Positions 1-12,531 of a stretch of DNA of 64,000 nucleotides are shown piece by piece; the stretch's first letter is position 1, and the number at the start of each line of letters is the position of its first letter. Origin of the DNA: Chelatococcus asaccharovorans (GTDB taxonomy: Bacteria; Pseudomonadota; Alphaproteobacteria; Rhizobiales; Beijerinckiaceae); assembly GCF_003201475.1 (NCBI RefSeq), contig NZ_QJJK01000003.1, positions 372,001-436,000 of the forward strand. Reading direction: 5' to 3'. The translations under genes were made by a program, and so were the position numbers. The notes beneath the pieces were generated by a model that worked only from the letters and a program-made list of their open reading frames with translations, was not told where the DNA came from and ran no database searches.

Positions 1-1224
1 GTCTTTCTCGACATCTGGCTGCAAGGCAGCCGGCTCGACGGCCTGCAAGTGCTGGACGTGATCAAGGAGCAGAATCCGGAAGTGCCGGTCGTCATGATTT
101 CCGGGCATGGCAATATCGAAACTGCGGTCTCGGCGATCAAGCGCGGTGCGTATGATTTCATCGAAAAGCCGTTCAAGGCTGATCGGCTGGTTCTCGTCGC
201 CGAACGCGCGCTCGAAGCATCGCGCCTGAAGCGCGAGGTCCGGGAACTCAGGACGCGGTCCGGGCAGACCAGTCGCATGGTGGGCCGTTCGCCGATCATC
301 AACCAGTTGCGGCAGAGCATCGAACGCGTCGGCCCGACCAACGCACGCGTGCTCATCAGCGGCCCGTCAGGCTCCGGCAAGGAGTTGGCGGCGCGGGCCC
401 TGCATATGAGCTCGCAGCGGGCCAGCGGCCCGTTCATCGTCATCAATGCGGCGGCGATCACGCCCGAGACGATGGAGAGCGAACTTTTCGGCGTGGAGGC
501 AACCGATGGGCGCGGCCGGCGCATCGGCGCCCTGGAGGAAGCCCACGGCGGCACGCTCTATATCGACGAGGTCGGCGACATGCCCCGGGAGACGCAGAAT
601 CGCATCCTGCGCGTGCTGGTCGACCAGAACTTCCAGCGGGTAGGGGGCACGACCCGCGTTCACGTCGATGTGCGTATCATCTCCTCGACAAGCCGCGATC
701 TCACGCAGGAGATCGCCGACGGTCATTTTCGCGAGGACCTGTTCCATCGGCTGGGTGTCGTGCCGATCCGCGTGCCGTCCGTCGCCGAGCGGCGGGAGGA
801 CGTCCCGGAACTCATCAGCTTCTTCATGGAGCAGATTTCAGCAGCGACGGGGCTTGCGAAGCGCGTCATCGCCGACGATGCCATGGCCGTGCTCCAATCG
901 CACGATTGGCCGGGCAATGTGCGCCAGCTGCGTAACAATGTCGAACGATTGATGATATTGACCGGCGGTGATCCCGACGCGGCGATTACCGCTGACCTTC
1001 TGCCTGCCGAGATCGGGACGCTCGTACCTACGACGCCGGCAGGGAGCGGAGGCGAGAAGCTGATGAGCCTGTCGTTGCGTGATGCACGCGAAATTTTCGA
1101 GCGCGAGTATCTGGTGGCCCAGATCAACCGATTCTCGGGCAATATCTCGCGTACGGCGGAATTTATCGGTATGGAGCGATCCGCATTGCACAGGAAGCTG
1201 AAGTCGCTCGGCATAGGCTCCTGA
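1..1224 (+). CDS. ntrX: Nitrogen regulation response regulator NtrX (5' end cut by window)
   Basis: This is the response regulator of the NtrY/NtrX two-component pair, which controls nitrogen and redox responses in alphaproteobacteria. The reading frame is open from base 1, so the N-terminus lies upstream. The visible part starts at the phospho-acceptor (FLDIW, Asp codon at 10-12) and keeps the receiver Lys (EKPF, about 160-171). An AAA+ domain follows, with Walker A GPSGSGKE (361-384) and Walker B-like TLYIDEVGD. A Fis-type helix-turn-helix closes the protein (NISRTAEFIGMERSALHRKL). The sigma54-contacting GAFTGA loop is absent: after ELFG the sequence runs VEATDGRGRRIGALEEA. That is typical of NtrX rather than NtrC. 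The neighbouring hfq and hflX genes match the usual ntrYX-hfq-hflX order. Confidence 0.93.
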   Translation, partial: VFLDIWLQGSRLDGLQVLDVIKEQNPEVPVVMISGHGNIETAVSAIKRGAYDFIEKPFKADRLVLVAERALEASRLKREVRELRTRSGQTSRMVGRSPIINQLRQSIERVGPTNARVLISGPSGSGKELAARALHMSSQRASGPFIVINAAAITPETMESELFGVEATDGRGRRIGALEEAHGGTLYIDEVGDMPRETQNRILRVLVDQNFQRVGGTTRVHVDVRIISSTSRDLTQEIADGHFREDLFHRLGVVPIRVPSVAERREDVPELISFFMEQISAATGLAKRVIADDAMAVLQSHDWPGNVRQLRNNVERLMILTGGDPDAAITADLLPAEIGTLVPTTPAGSGGEKLMSLSLRDAREIFEREYLVAQINRFSGNISRTAEFIGMERSALHRKLKSLGIGS

Positions 1225-1471
1225 CCCTCGCGTGTGACAGCCTTCCGCCCATCAAGCGCGAGGCTGCTCGACAGCCCGCCTCGCGCCCTGAAATCAATCG
1301 GGGCGGACGTGGTGCTTGCGTTTGAAGCAATTCTCCCATTGTAATGCATTGATCGGTCTATGAGCGTCCCGCGTCTGCACAACCTTCGGGCTGTGGAGGC
1401 AAAGGCAACAACAGGAGCCGTGTAAGCGAACAAGGACCGATGAGCACGGCGCAAGAAGAAGGTTTAACAAG

Positions 1472-1729
1472 ATGGCGGGCGAACGCGCGCAAAACCTGCA
1501 AGACACCTTTCTCAACCACCTTCGCAAGAACAAGGTTCCGCTGACGATCTTTCTCGTCAACGGCGTCAAGCTTCAGGGTGTTGTGACTTGGTTCGACAAC
1601 TTTTGTGTATTGCTGCGCCGCGATGGGCACTCGCAGCTAGTTTACAAGCACGCCATATCAACGATCATGCCCGGACATCCGATTCAGTTGTTCGAGCCGA
1701 CCGACGATATGGGGTCAGAAAAGGTCTGA
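1472..1729 (+). CDS. hfq: RNA chaperone Hfq
   Basis: Hfq is a hexameric Sm-like RNA chaperone that helps small RNAs pair with mRNAs. The 85-residue product has the Sm1 core ([20 protein letters not shown]) and the Sm2 signature ([10 protein letters not shown]). FDNFCVLL replaces the FDQFVILL seen in many Hfq proteins. The C-terminal tail is short, as in other alphaproteobacteria. The gene sits 247 bases after ntrX, so it probably has its own promoter in that gap. It is followed by hflX one base after its stop codon, which suggests co-translation. Confidence 0.97.
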   Translation: MAGERAQNLQDTFLNHLRKNKVPLTIFLVNGVKLQGVVTWFDNFCVLLRRDGHSQLVYKHAISTIMPGHPIQLFEPTDDMGSEKV

Positions 1730-1730
1730 A

Positions 1731-3119
1731 TTGACTGAACCCGATAAGCGTAAGGACGTCTTTCAACCATCGGCGCCTTCCTCTGCTGATGAGGAGGGCA
1801 AGAATACCCGCGTTCTCGTGATCGGGCCTTACCTGGCGACACGCGGCCCACCCGAGCGCAGCGGCGATCACGCGGCACGCGACGTGGCTGCGCGTCTCGA
1901 TGAAGCCGTGGGGCTGGCGCGGGCGATCGATCTCATGATCGTCCGTGCGATGCCGCTCGGCCTCACGGCCATCCGGCCCGCAACCTATCTCGGTTCGGGC
2001 AAGGTCGAGGAGCTTGCGGGGATCGTCAAGGCTGACGACATCGAGCTCGTCGTCATGGACTGCGCGCTCTCGCCGGTGCAGCAGCGCAACCTCGAGCGGG
2101 CCCTGGGTGCCAAGGTCATCGACCGGACCGGCCTCATCCTCGACATCTTTGGCCGGCGGGCCCGCACGCGTGAGGGCTCGCTCCAGGTGGAGCTTGCCCA
2201 TCTCACCTACCAGAAGAGCCGCCTGGTCCGCTCCTGGACGCATCTTGAGCGCCAGCGCGGCGGTTTCGGCTTTCTCGGCGGCCCCGGTGAGACGCAGATC
2301 GAAACAGACCGTCGCCTTATCCAGGAACGGATGAGCCGGATTGAGCGCGACCTCGAGCAGGTCAAGCGGACGCGCGCACTGCACCGCGAGAGTAGGCGCC
2401 GGGTGCCCTATCCCATCATCGCGCTCGTCGGCTATACCAACGCTGGCAAGTCGACGCTGTTCAACCGGCTGTCCGCTGCCAAGGTCATGGCCGAGGACCT
2501 GCTCTTCGCGACGCTCGATCCGACCGCGCGCGCGATCGAACTGCCCCACGGCTCGAAGGCCATTCTTTCGGACACGGTCGGCTTCATATCCGATCTTCCG
2601 ACCATGCTCGTCGCCGCCTTCAGGGCCACGCTCGAAGACGTGATCGAGGCGGATGTCCTGCTGCATGTTCGCGACGTCTCCCATGGCGACACCGAGGCCC
2701 AGGCGAGCGATGTGGAGACCATTCTTCGCGAGCTCGGGATCGACCCGACGAACGGCCAGCGCCTGATCGAGGTGTGGAACAAGGCCGACCTCCTCGCGCC
2801 GGATGACCGCGCCAAGCTGGACAATCTCGCCTCACGCAGGCCGGCCGACCTCCGGCCGGTCCTGGTCTCGGCCCTCAGCGGGGAGGGGATGGATACGCTT
2901 CTCGCCGCAATCGAGACCCGGCTGGCGCGCGGGCGTGGCATCTATCACGTCATTGTCGAGCCCCAGGCCGGCGATGTGTTGAACTGGCTCTATGAAGAAG
3001 CGGAAATTCTCGACCGGCGTTCCGATGACGAAGGCCGCATTCTGCTGGCCGTCCGCGTTGCCGAAGCAAAGCAGCCGCGCCTGTTGCGCCGCTTCCCGGG
3101 TGCCAAACGCATACGCTGA
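1731..3119 (+). CDS. hflX: Ribosome-associated GTPase HflX
   Basis: HflX is a GTPase that binds the large ribosomal subunit and splits stalled ribosomes under stress. The start is a TTG one base after the hfq stop. The product is 462 residues. It has the HflX N-terminal domain ([27 protein letters not shown]), the glycine-rich linker [19 protein letters not shown], then the G domain with G1 GYTNAGKST (about residues 233-241), G3 [10 protein letters not shown] and G4 NKAD. The C-terminal domain ends in a basic stretch. The gene meets mazG tail to tail with only about 10 bases between the stop codons. Confidence 0.95.
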   Translation: MTEPDKRKDVFQPSAPSSADEEGKNTRVLVIGPYLATRGPPERSGDHAARDVAARLDEAVGLARAIDLMIVRAMPLGLTAIRPATYLGSGKVEELAGIVKADDIELVVMDCALSPVQQRNLERALGAKVIDRTGLILDIFGRRARTREGSLQVELAHLTYQKSRLVRSWTHLERQRGGFGFLGGPGETQIETDRRLIQERMSRIERDLEQVKRTRALHRESRRRVPYPIIALVGYTNAGKSTLFNRLSAAKVMAEDLLFATLDPTARAIELPHGSKAILSDTVGFISDLPTMLVAAFRATLEDVIEADVLLHVRDVSHGDTEAQASDVETILRELGIDPTNGQRLIEVWNKADLLAPDDRAKLDNLASRRPADLRPVLVSALSGEGMDTLLAAIETRLARGRGIYHVIVEPQAGDVLNWLYEEAEILDRRSDDEGRILLAVRVAEAKQPRLLRRFPGAKRIR

Positions 3120-3129
3120 CCGGCCCCCG

Positions 3130-4083
3130 TCAGTCGGAACGGGCGGCTTCTTTTTCCAATTTGGCTTCTTTTTCCAAGTGCTTGGCTTCTTTTTCCAAGC
3201 GCTTGGCCTCCTGCCAGAGATCTTCCATCTCTTGGAGGCTCGCATCGGCAGCGCCGCGCCCTTCGGCGGCCAGGCGCTGCTCGATATGGGCAAAGCGCCG
3301 CTCGAACTTGGCATTGGTCATGGCTAAGGCCGTTTCCGCATCGCCGTCGACATGGCGGGCCAGATTGACTGCTGCAAACATGAAATCGCCGATCTCTTCG
3401 AGCACCAGGCGGCGGGCTTCCGACTCGCTGGCCAGGGTTTGATCGGCCAGGGTTTGATCGGCCTGGGTTTGATCCGCCTGGGTTTGATCGGCCTGCGCCA
3501 GGGCAGCGTCGATTTCGTCGAGTTCCTCGCGGAGCTTCGCCACAACCTCGCGCGCTTCCGACCAGTCGAAACCGACACTGGCAGCCTTGCGCTGCAGTTT
3601 GTCGGCGCGGGTGAGGGCAGGGAGCGTCCGTGCTATGCCATCCAGCAGCCCTGCCGGACCTTCATCGGGCAATCCCCGCTCCTGCCGACGCCGCCGCCGC
3701 TCGGCCTTCTCCTCGCCCTTGATGCGGTCCCACATCACTTTCACGCGCTCAGGCGACAGCCCGCGGGCCTCGCCAAAGACGTGGGGATGGCGCCGGATGA
3801 GTTTGGCGGTGATGGACTTGACCACATCGCCGAACGCGAATTCGCCAGCCTCCTCGGCCATCCGCGCATGAAACACGACCTGCAGGAGGACATCGCCCAA
3901 CTCCTCACAGAGATCGTCCATATCGCCGCGCGCGATCGCATCGGCGACCTCGTAGGCTTCCTCGATCGTGTAAGGCGCAATCGTCGCGAAATTCTGTTCC
4001 AGATCCCACGGACACCCGGTGCCGGGCGTGCGCAAGGCCGCCATGATCGCGATGAGCTGATTGATATCCGGAGATGCCTTCAT
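3130..4083 (-). CDS. mazG: Nucleoside triphosphate pyrophosphohydrolase MazG with repeat insertions
   Basis: MazG hydrolyses (d)NTPs to monophosphates and pyrophosphate, cleaning the nucleotide pool. The start was chosen at the ATG giving MKASPDINQLIAIM, although the frame is open further upstream. The N-terminal MazG domain shows CPWDLEQ and the acidic metal site EEAYEVADAI...ELGDVLLQ. The second domain carries the related EEIGDFMFAAVNLARH. Two low-complexity stretches are unusual. Residues about 196-215 are four copies of a 5-residue unit (QADQT-like, from 15-bp DNA repeats). The C-terminus is a charged run of EAK/LEK repeats that would form a helix. Both lie outside the catalytic core, so activity is likely kept. 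Confidence 0.93.
   Translation of the reverse strand: MKASPDINQLIAIMAALRTPGTGCPWDLEQNFATIAPYTIEEAYEVADAIARGDMDDLCEELGDVLLQVVFHARMAEEAGEFAFGDVVKSITAKLIRRHPHVFGEARGLSPERVKVMWDRIKGEEKAERRRRRQERGLPDEGPAGLLDGIARTLPALTRADKLQRKAASVGFDWSEAREVVAKLREELDEIDAALAQADQTQADQTQADQTLADQTLASESEARRLVLEEIGDFMFAAVNLARHVDGDAETALAMTNAKFERRFAHIEQRLAAEGRGAADASLQEMEDLWQEAKRLEKEAKHLEKEAKLEKEAARSD
3436..3495 (+). repeat. Four tandem 15-bp repeats inside mazG
   Basis: Four consecutive near-identical copies of ggtttgatcggcctg (variants ccag/cctg and one tccgcc). The unit length is a multiple of three, so gain or loss of copies keeps the mazG frame and changes only the number of Ala-Asp-Gln-Thr units in the protein. Confidence 0.9.
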
Positions 4084-4470
4084 ACGATGTCTACCTCGGA
4101 TCTGGGGAAACGCCCGTGGCGTGCCGCCGAACATGGGGCCGAACAATGGAGTACGGCCGAGATAACCGGTCTGAGCCCGAGAGCTGGAGTTCCTGGGAAA
4201 TGAGTTCCGCGATTTGGATCACGCGCGCCTTGACGTTTCAAGCGCCGATCATCGGACGAAGGGGACAGAACTCAATTCTCCATGCGAATTCGCATAAGGC
4301 ACATTATGGAACCAAAAAGTACAATCGCGGATTTTCCCACTCCAGGCTCTGTGCAGCAGTTGGCGGTCAGCAGTTGGCGGTCGGCCGAATGCGTCTCCAT
4401 CCGACGAGCGACGGGAACAAGCCGAGCATCGCGGCGTTTGTACAAGAGCGAGACATAACGGGAGAAGACA
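4084..4470. other. Gene-free stretch between mazG and the PRC-barrel gene
   Basis: I see no convincing gene here. It must hold the mazG promoter (reading left) and the promoter of the PRC-barrel gene (reading right). The only clear structure is a 14-bp direct tandem duplication, cagcagttggcggt, at 4354-4367 and 4368-4381. Confidence 0.5.
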
Positions 4471-4839
4471 ATGGATCATAAGACAGAAACCACGAACCTC
4501 ATTGGCTCCGACAAGGTCTCTGGAACTGAGGTTTATAATGGAGCTGGAGATCATCTTGGTGAGATTTCCAGCGTTATGATCGATAAGGTGAGCGGAAAAG
4601 TTGCCTATGCGGTCATGTCGTTCGGGGGTTTTCTCGGAATCGGCGAACAATACCATCCGCTCCCATGGTCAACCTTGACCTACGATACCGACAAGGGCGG
4701 ATACGTCGTGAACTTGAGCCGCGAGCAGCTCGAGGGCGCTCCCCATTATGAAGCCCGCGACACGCCGGATTGGGGCGACCGCGCTTACGAGCGCCGTCTT
4801 CACGACTATTATGGCGTAAACCCCTATTGGGGGATTTAG
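4471..4839 (+). CDS. PRC-barrel domain protein
   Basis: A 122-residue soluble protein with one PRC-barrel domain: residues about 10-80 contain GTEVYNGAGDHLGEISSVMID and KVAYAVMSFGGFLGIGEQYHPLPW, the typical strand pattern. The C-terminal part (EARDTPDWGDRAYERRLHDYYG) is aromatic and charged. Such stand-alone PRC-barrel proteins are common in Hyphomicrobiales and are often stress-related, but their ligand is unknown. There is no signal peptide. The start is supported by GGAGAAG just upstream. The TAG stop codon lies inside the left arm of the palindromic repeat that follows. Confidence 0.85.
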   Translation: MDHKTETTNLIGSDKVSGTEVYNGAGDHLGEISSVMIDKVSGKVAYAVMSFGGFLGIGEQYHPLPWSTLTYDTDKGGYVVNLSREQLEGAPHYEARDTPDWGDRAYERRLHDYYGVNPYWGI

Positions 4840-4935
4840 AGCATTTTCGAGCGAAGTGGACACCGGTTCGCGTGAAGAAAATGCTCTAAAGCGTCTTTTT
4901 CGCGCGCGGTGGACACCGATTTGCGTGAAAAAGAG
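4835..4935. repeat. Two tandem copies of a dispersed palindromic repeat
   Basis: The first copy has perfect 14-bp arms, tttagagcattttc at 4835-4848 and its complement at 4877-4890. Between them is a core containing gtggacaccg and gcgtgaa. A second copy follows at 4891-4935 with a closely related core (21 bases at 4909-4929 match 4856-4876 with two differences) and weaker arms. This type of palindrome is widespread in Hyphomicrobiales intergenic DNA. Position right after a stop codon suggests it forms an mRNA-end hairpin. Confidence 0.8.
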
Positions 4936-5181
4936 CGGCATTGAGCCATCATTTGATTGTTCGAACGACGACGCCGCCAAACCTTAGGGTTGGCGGCGTT
5001 CGTTTGATCGCGGCTGAAAGACAGGCACCGGCGCGGAACCAACGCATCGAGACCTGGAGACAAGGGCTTGAGACCCAGGAGGCTTGCGAGACAGCTCCAT
5101 GATCTCTGATCCACACTTGTCGTGATGATCGAGGCACGGATCAGGAAGGCAGGGATGAGCCCTGCCCCCATGCTGGTGGGC

Positions 5182-5547
5182 TTAGAGGGACGATTGCCCG
5201 CGCTGGACGCGCGGATCACTGAACAGGCGCACGACAGTCGCATCCGGCGAAACCGTGGCCTCCGCGTCGTCGAGCCATGCCCGTGAGAAACGGCCCCAGA
5301 AAAATGGAAACCGGCAGTCAAGCGCAGGGGCGAAATCGACTTCGTTGCTTTTTTCTTTGAAAAACGAAAGAAGCTCGTCACGTGACCGAATGCGTTCGGC
5401 CGTTGTCGCAAACGGCGCCAAGCTCTCCAAAATGCTTATTATCCTACCCACGGGGGGGCGAAACTCGGACATGATTTCCCGAAGATCCGCTCTCAACGAA
5501 GCAAGAGCATAATCGCCATCCGAGGTCGACCTGGTGCCGTGATGCAT
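5182..5547 (-). CDS. Hypothetical protein, 121 residues
   Basis: I do not recognise this protein. The start has a good ribosome-binding site (AGGAG, about 8 bases upstream of the ATG). The sequence is mixed and globular-looking: a helical N-terminal half (LASLRADLREIMSEFRPPVG, then IISILESLAPFATTAERIRS) and an aromatic second half (CRFPFFWGRFSRAWLDD). No signal peptide, membrane segment or known motif is visible. It stands alone between repeats and gene-free DNA, and its neighbourhood is less GC-rich than the flanking core genes. It may be a lineage-specific or acquired gene. Confidence 0.5.
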   Translation of the reverse strand: MHHGTRSTSDGDYALASLRADLREIMSEFRPPVGRIISILESLAPFATTAERIRSRDELLSFFKEKSNEVDFAPALDCRFPFFWGRFSRAWLDDAEATVSPDATVVRLFSDPRVQRGQSSL

Positions 5548-6320
5548 GAAAGCGTCTCCTCTCGCTGCATCTCAGCCATGACTGAGACACGCTCAAATAT
5601 CTGTCGGGATAACGCAATTGCGGCATGGGTGTTCCCGGAGCCGCCACACAATCGAACGAACTATGCCCAAATGTTGAACGATGGCGCGCGGGGCGTCAAG
5701 TTTGGAGAATGCTCAACGCATGCCGGCCAATTCTGACTCCTGCGCCGGCGGATCAGTTCGAGATCATCGGGAGCGCGGTCGATCTGACTGCATCAGATCG
5801 GCGCTCTAACCACTTTTATTTTCAAGCACAATCTTATCGATCCGCGTTTCACTCCGGTCGGATTATGCTCCAAGCCAATCAAAAAGAACGCAATGGTCGC
5901 TCGCCCTCCCCTCGCCGCGGGCCATTCACCGCCGAATGCCAGCGCCAACGGCTGAGGCACGACCTTTGGCAAATCCCGGGCGATTGCAAGCTCCAGGAGA
6001 TCGCTAGATGGATCTCGCCCCCGAGGAGATTCTAGCCCCAAAGGAGATCCTAGCCCCCAAGGAAGATCCCTGGCCCGACGGTGGTGCTGGTCTCTTGATG
6101 TTTCAAGGGGGCGGCAGCGTGACCGTCACAAGTCGGTGAGAGCGCCGCTGGCAACAGCCTATCCACCGGCAGACGGGAAGCCTGCAGGGAGCACATCCAC
6201 TCACGGTTGAATTGTGGACACGGGGATTTGGGAGTTCAGGATCACGCTCGGTCCAGCGGGAGCCAAAAAGGCTCAGCGCTCCGACTGAGGGAAGGCGGTC
6301 GCACGAGACGACAATGAATA
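5548..6320. other. Gene-free stretch before tRNA-Val
   Basis: About 770 bases with no supported gene on either strand. The open frames are short, lack ribosome-binding sites and have no recognisable motif. Besides the 18-bp repeat array listed separately, I see nothing defined. It may hold degraded sequence. Confidence 0.5.
6017..6071. repeat. Three imperfect 18-bp tandem repeats
   Basis: Three head-to-tail copies of a unit close to gccccaaaggagatccta (18, 18 and 19 bases). The array is intergenic, so it has no coding meaning that I can see. Confidence 0.75.
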
Positions 6321-6396
6321 TGGTGGGCGGTAACGGGCTCGAACCGCTGACATTCTCGGTGTAAGCGAGATGCTCTACCAACTGAGCTAACCGCCC
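6321..6396 (-). tRNA. tRNA-Val (anticodon TAC)
   Basis: The minus strand folds as a 76-base tRNA: acceptor stem GGGCGGT/ACCGCCC, D arm GCTC-GAGC, anticodon stem TCTCG/CGAGA with loop CTTACAC (anticodon TAC), T arm with TTCGAGC, and an encoded CCA end at 6321-6323. It lies downstream of hupB on the same strand, a position shared with many alphaproteobacteria. Confidence 0.97.
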
Positions 6397-6748
6397 TCAA
6401 TCCGTAGGCCGCCGCCACGGAGAAGGTTCAGTCTCGCACCAGCTCTCGGGACGAAACTGAGTTGATTTAATGGAGAGCCATCCGGCAAGGCAAGCCTTAA
6501 CTGCCTTGACCGCACGGCCTTCCATCCAGGCCCTGAGGGCGATCCAGCCTCAACCCGCCCAGCCGCAGCGTGTAACCGCCAGAAAACAGGATCGGGCGGC
6601 AGCACGCTGAATGCCGCAATGAGCCGGTCAATGGATGCGGAAGGGCGCCGATATCGGGCCAAGACGCCCGAGACCCCTCTCAAAGGGCTGCCGCCCCTCC
6701 CCCACGGGCCTGTTCTAGCCAAGAGAGGCCAGGACCCTTACAAGGCCC
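6397..6748. other. Gene-free stretch between hupB and tRNA-Val
   Basis: About 350 bases. I see no supported gene, repeat or clear terminator here. It should contain the tRNA-Val promoter and the 3' end of the hupB transcript, but neither has a distinctive signature. Confidence 0.45.
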
Positions 6749-7027
6749 TTACTTGCCGTTGACGGCTTCCTTGAGGCCAGCACCAGCCTTGAACTTGGGC
6801 GTCTTGGACGCCGGAACCTTGATGGTCTCTCCGGTGCGCGGATTGCGCGCCGTGCCTGCCGCGCGATCAGCCACCGCGAAGGTGCCGAAGCCGACAAGCT
6901 TCACCTCATCGCCGGCCTTGAGAGCGGCGGTGATGGCGTCGATGGCAGCGTCCAGAGCCTCCGTGGCCTGAACTTTCGTAAGGTTGGCCTTCTCGGCCAC
7001 GGCCGAAACAAGATCACCTTTGTTCAT
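6749..7027 (-). CDS. hupB: Nucleoid protein HU (beta type)
   Basis: HU is a small dimeric DNA-bending protein that compacts the nucleoid. The 92-residue product matches the family from end to end: MNKGDLVSAVAEKANLTK at the N-terminus, the core VGFGTFAV, and the DNA-binding arm RNPRTGETIKVPASKTPKFK. The start is fixed by a strong AGGAGG six bases before the ATG. It lies downstream of lon on the same strand but behind a clear lon terminator, so it should be transcribed from its own promoter in 7028-7170. Confidence 0.97.
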   Translation of the reverse strand: MNKGDLVSAVAEKANLTKVQATEALDAAIDAITAALKAGDEVKLVGFGTFAVADRAAGTARNPRTGETIKVPASKTPKFKAGAGLKEAVNGK

Positions 7028-7170
7028 CTCAAACCTCCTGACCTGCCCTAAGCAGGCGCTTCGTTTGTCCTGCGCGCTGCGCGAGACACGCGTCCATGCC
7101 AGAAAAGCAGCGCGCGTGTCACCCCCGATGGCCCAGAATTCCAAGGAAATCAACGTGTCTGACGCTCAAA

Positions 7171-7206
7171 AACAAAAAAAGCCCCCTGACTGGGCAGCCA
7201 GGGGGC
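7171..7206 (-). terminator. Rho-independent terminator of lon
   Basis: On the minus strand an 8-bp GC stem (gccccctg at 7181-7188 with cagggggc at 7199-7206) is followed by a run of T (TTTTTTTGTTTTT). It lies 37 bases after the lon stop and separates lon from hupB. Confidence 0.9.
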
Positions 7207-7242
7207 ACTTTTCAACAGTATCCGTTACCTGTTTGCAGCACT

Positions 7243-9669
<2,427 letters not shown>

Positions 9670-9824
9670 CGCCCACTTGTCCTTCGTTTTGCGTCCGCCG
9701 ACCCCCCCTCAATGGGCTGATCGTCGGACGGTCCGCTGGAAGCGCTCACCATAACAATGGCTGCTCCCAGCCCGCTATCCGATCACCTCGCAATGAGCAT
9801 GCCGGAATTGTCGCGCACATCAGT

Positions 9825-9853
9825 AGGTGGCTATCCGACACCGACGTTTCAAG
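9825..9853 (-). promoter_or_regulatory. Possible heat-shock (sigma32-type) promoter of lon
   Basis: On the minus strand CTTGAA (9848-9853) is followed after 17 bases by CCACCT (9825-9830). This resembles alphaproteobacterial RpoH promoters (CTTGAA, about 17 bases, CCnnAT) with one mismatch in the -10. It lies about 155 bases before the lon start. Lon is a heat-shock gene in related bacteria. The match is weak. Confidence 0.3.
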
Positions 9854-10186
9854 TTAAGTCCTTGTAACGTCGAACACTCACTGCCCCACCGCAAAACGCA
9901 GCCCAACCCGCGTGGGCGAGCAGTCCTGCCGCGCCACGGTCACCCTATGCTCTCCAGGCCCGACGGGGCGAACGCCACCACGCGTCCGTCCGCGCCAGCC
10001 TGCCATCATAAACGCCAACAGCGCACCGAGTGTCCATCAGAAATGGAGATTCACCCGGTCTGCTGTGCGAACCAATCCACGGGAAACATCGCCAGACACC
10101 CGGAAAGCGAGGTGATGGCTGTTGAGTGAAATCATGGCTGCGAGGGCCAAGCCTTCATGGCGCTTCGATCACATCGTTGCCCATCA

Positions 10187-10207
10187 CCCGGGTCGACCCG
10201 ACCCGGG
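10187..10207. other. GC-rich hairpin after clpX
   Basis: Perfect 8-bp arms cccgggtc and gacccggg flank a 5-base loop, 16 bases after the clpX stop. There is no T run on either side, so it is not a classic terminator. It could stabilise the mRNA end. Confidence 0.5.
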
Positions 10208-10222
10208 CAATCCAGCCAAATC

Positions 10223-11488
<1,266 letters not shown>

Positions 11489-11728
11489 GGTCCGTCTCCA
11501 CTCTGTACCGCCGGGGCACAGGACGCCGGCGTCATCAAGCATTCATATAGGCCCGGATCTAAAAAAAGGTAATGCCCTATCGCTGCACCACCGAAATCGA
11601 CCGGGCCGCACCTAGTCCAAAGCACATGCAAACATGGGGCCGCCGCGCGATCAATAGGCGGCGGACACCTTGCCGCATATCCCACATCGCAAAGTCGGGG
11701 AGCGCCTGCGGTCGCCGGAAGGCCGAAA

Positions 11729-12352
11729 TCAGGCGTCGGCATCCGCCCGCTTCACCGGCACCTGATCGATCAAACCGAACTCCCGCGCAGCGTCGGCGGT
11801 CATGAAATTGTCACGCTCAAGCGCCTGCTCGATGGCGGCGATATCCCGCCCCGTGTGCTTCACGTAAATTTCATTGAGACGGCGACGCAGGGCTTCGATC
11901 TCGCGGGCATGGATCAGGATATCAGTCGCCTGCCCCTGAAAACCGCCGGATGGCTGATGCACCATGATTCGCGCGTTCGGAAGCGCAAAGCGCTGACCGG
12001 GCTCTCCGGCCGCCAGCAGCAGCGATCCCATCGACGCAGCCTGGCCGACGCACAGCGTCGAAACGGGACAGCGGATGAACTGCATCGTGTCATAGATGGA
12101 CAGCCCCGAGGTCACCACGCCGCCGGGCGAGTTGATGTAGAAGGAGATTTCCTTCTTCGGGTTGTCACCTTCCAGGAACAGGAGCTGCGCGACGATCAGC
12201 GATGCTGAATAATCCTCGACCGGGCCGGTGAGGAAAATGATCCGCTCGCGCAGAAGCCGGGAGTAGATGTCGAACGCGCGTTCGCCGCGGTTCGATTGCT
12301 CGACAACCATAGGCACGAGCGTGTTGTTGTAGACCTCAAACGGATCCCGCAT
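11729..12352 (-). CDS. clpP: ClpP, proteolytic subunit of the Clp protease
   Basis: ClpP forms the 14-subunit serine protease chamber that works with ClpX (and ClpA). The 207-residue product has the catalytic triad in normal positions: Ser107 (GQAASMGS), His132 (MVHQPSGG) and Asp181 (LERDNFMT). The N-terminus is of the alphaproteobacterial form ([20 protein letters not shown]). It lies between tig and clpX, reading in the same direction. Confidence 0.98.
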   Translation of the reverse strand: MRDPFEVYNNTLVPMVVEQSNRGERAFDIYSRLLRERIIFLTGPVEDYSASLIVAQLLFLEGDNPKKEISFYINSPGGVVTSGLSIYDTMQFIRCPVSTLCVGQAASMGSLLLAAGEPGQRFALPNARIMVHQPSGGFQGQATDILIHAREIEALRRRLNEIYVKHTGRDIAAIEQALERDNFMTADAAREFGLIDQVPVKRADADA

Positions 12353-12531
12353 AGCAGATCAGTCTCCTTGATCGCCGGATTATCCCACGGCGATCATTAA
12401 CAGGTGTCGTAGAGAGCGGCACGGGCCTTGGGCGATCGCGCCGGACATATGCCGTCGCCATCGTCGGTTGGCCGGTTCACCCCGGCCAACACGAGATAGG
12501 CTTTCCGGCAGGATCCGCAAGCCGGTGCGGA

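Larger units (their letters stand above)
9670..10222. other. Gene-free stretch between clpX and lon
   Basis: About 550 bases with no supported gene. It should carry the lon promoter (a weak sigma32-like candidate is listed) and the 3' end of clpX. A hairpin lies next to the clpX stop. Confidence 0.5.
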
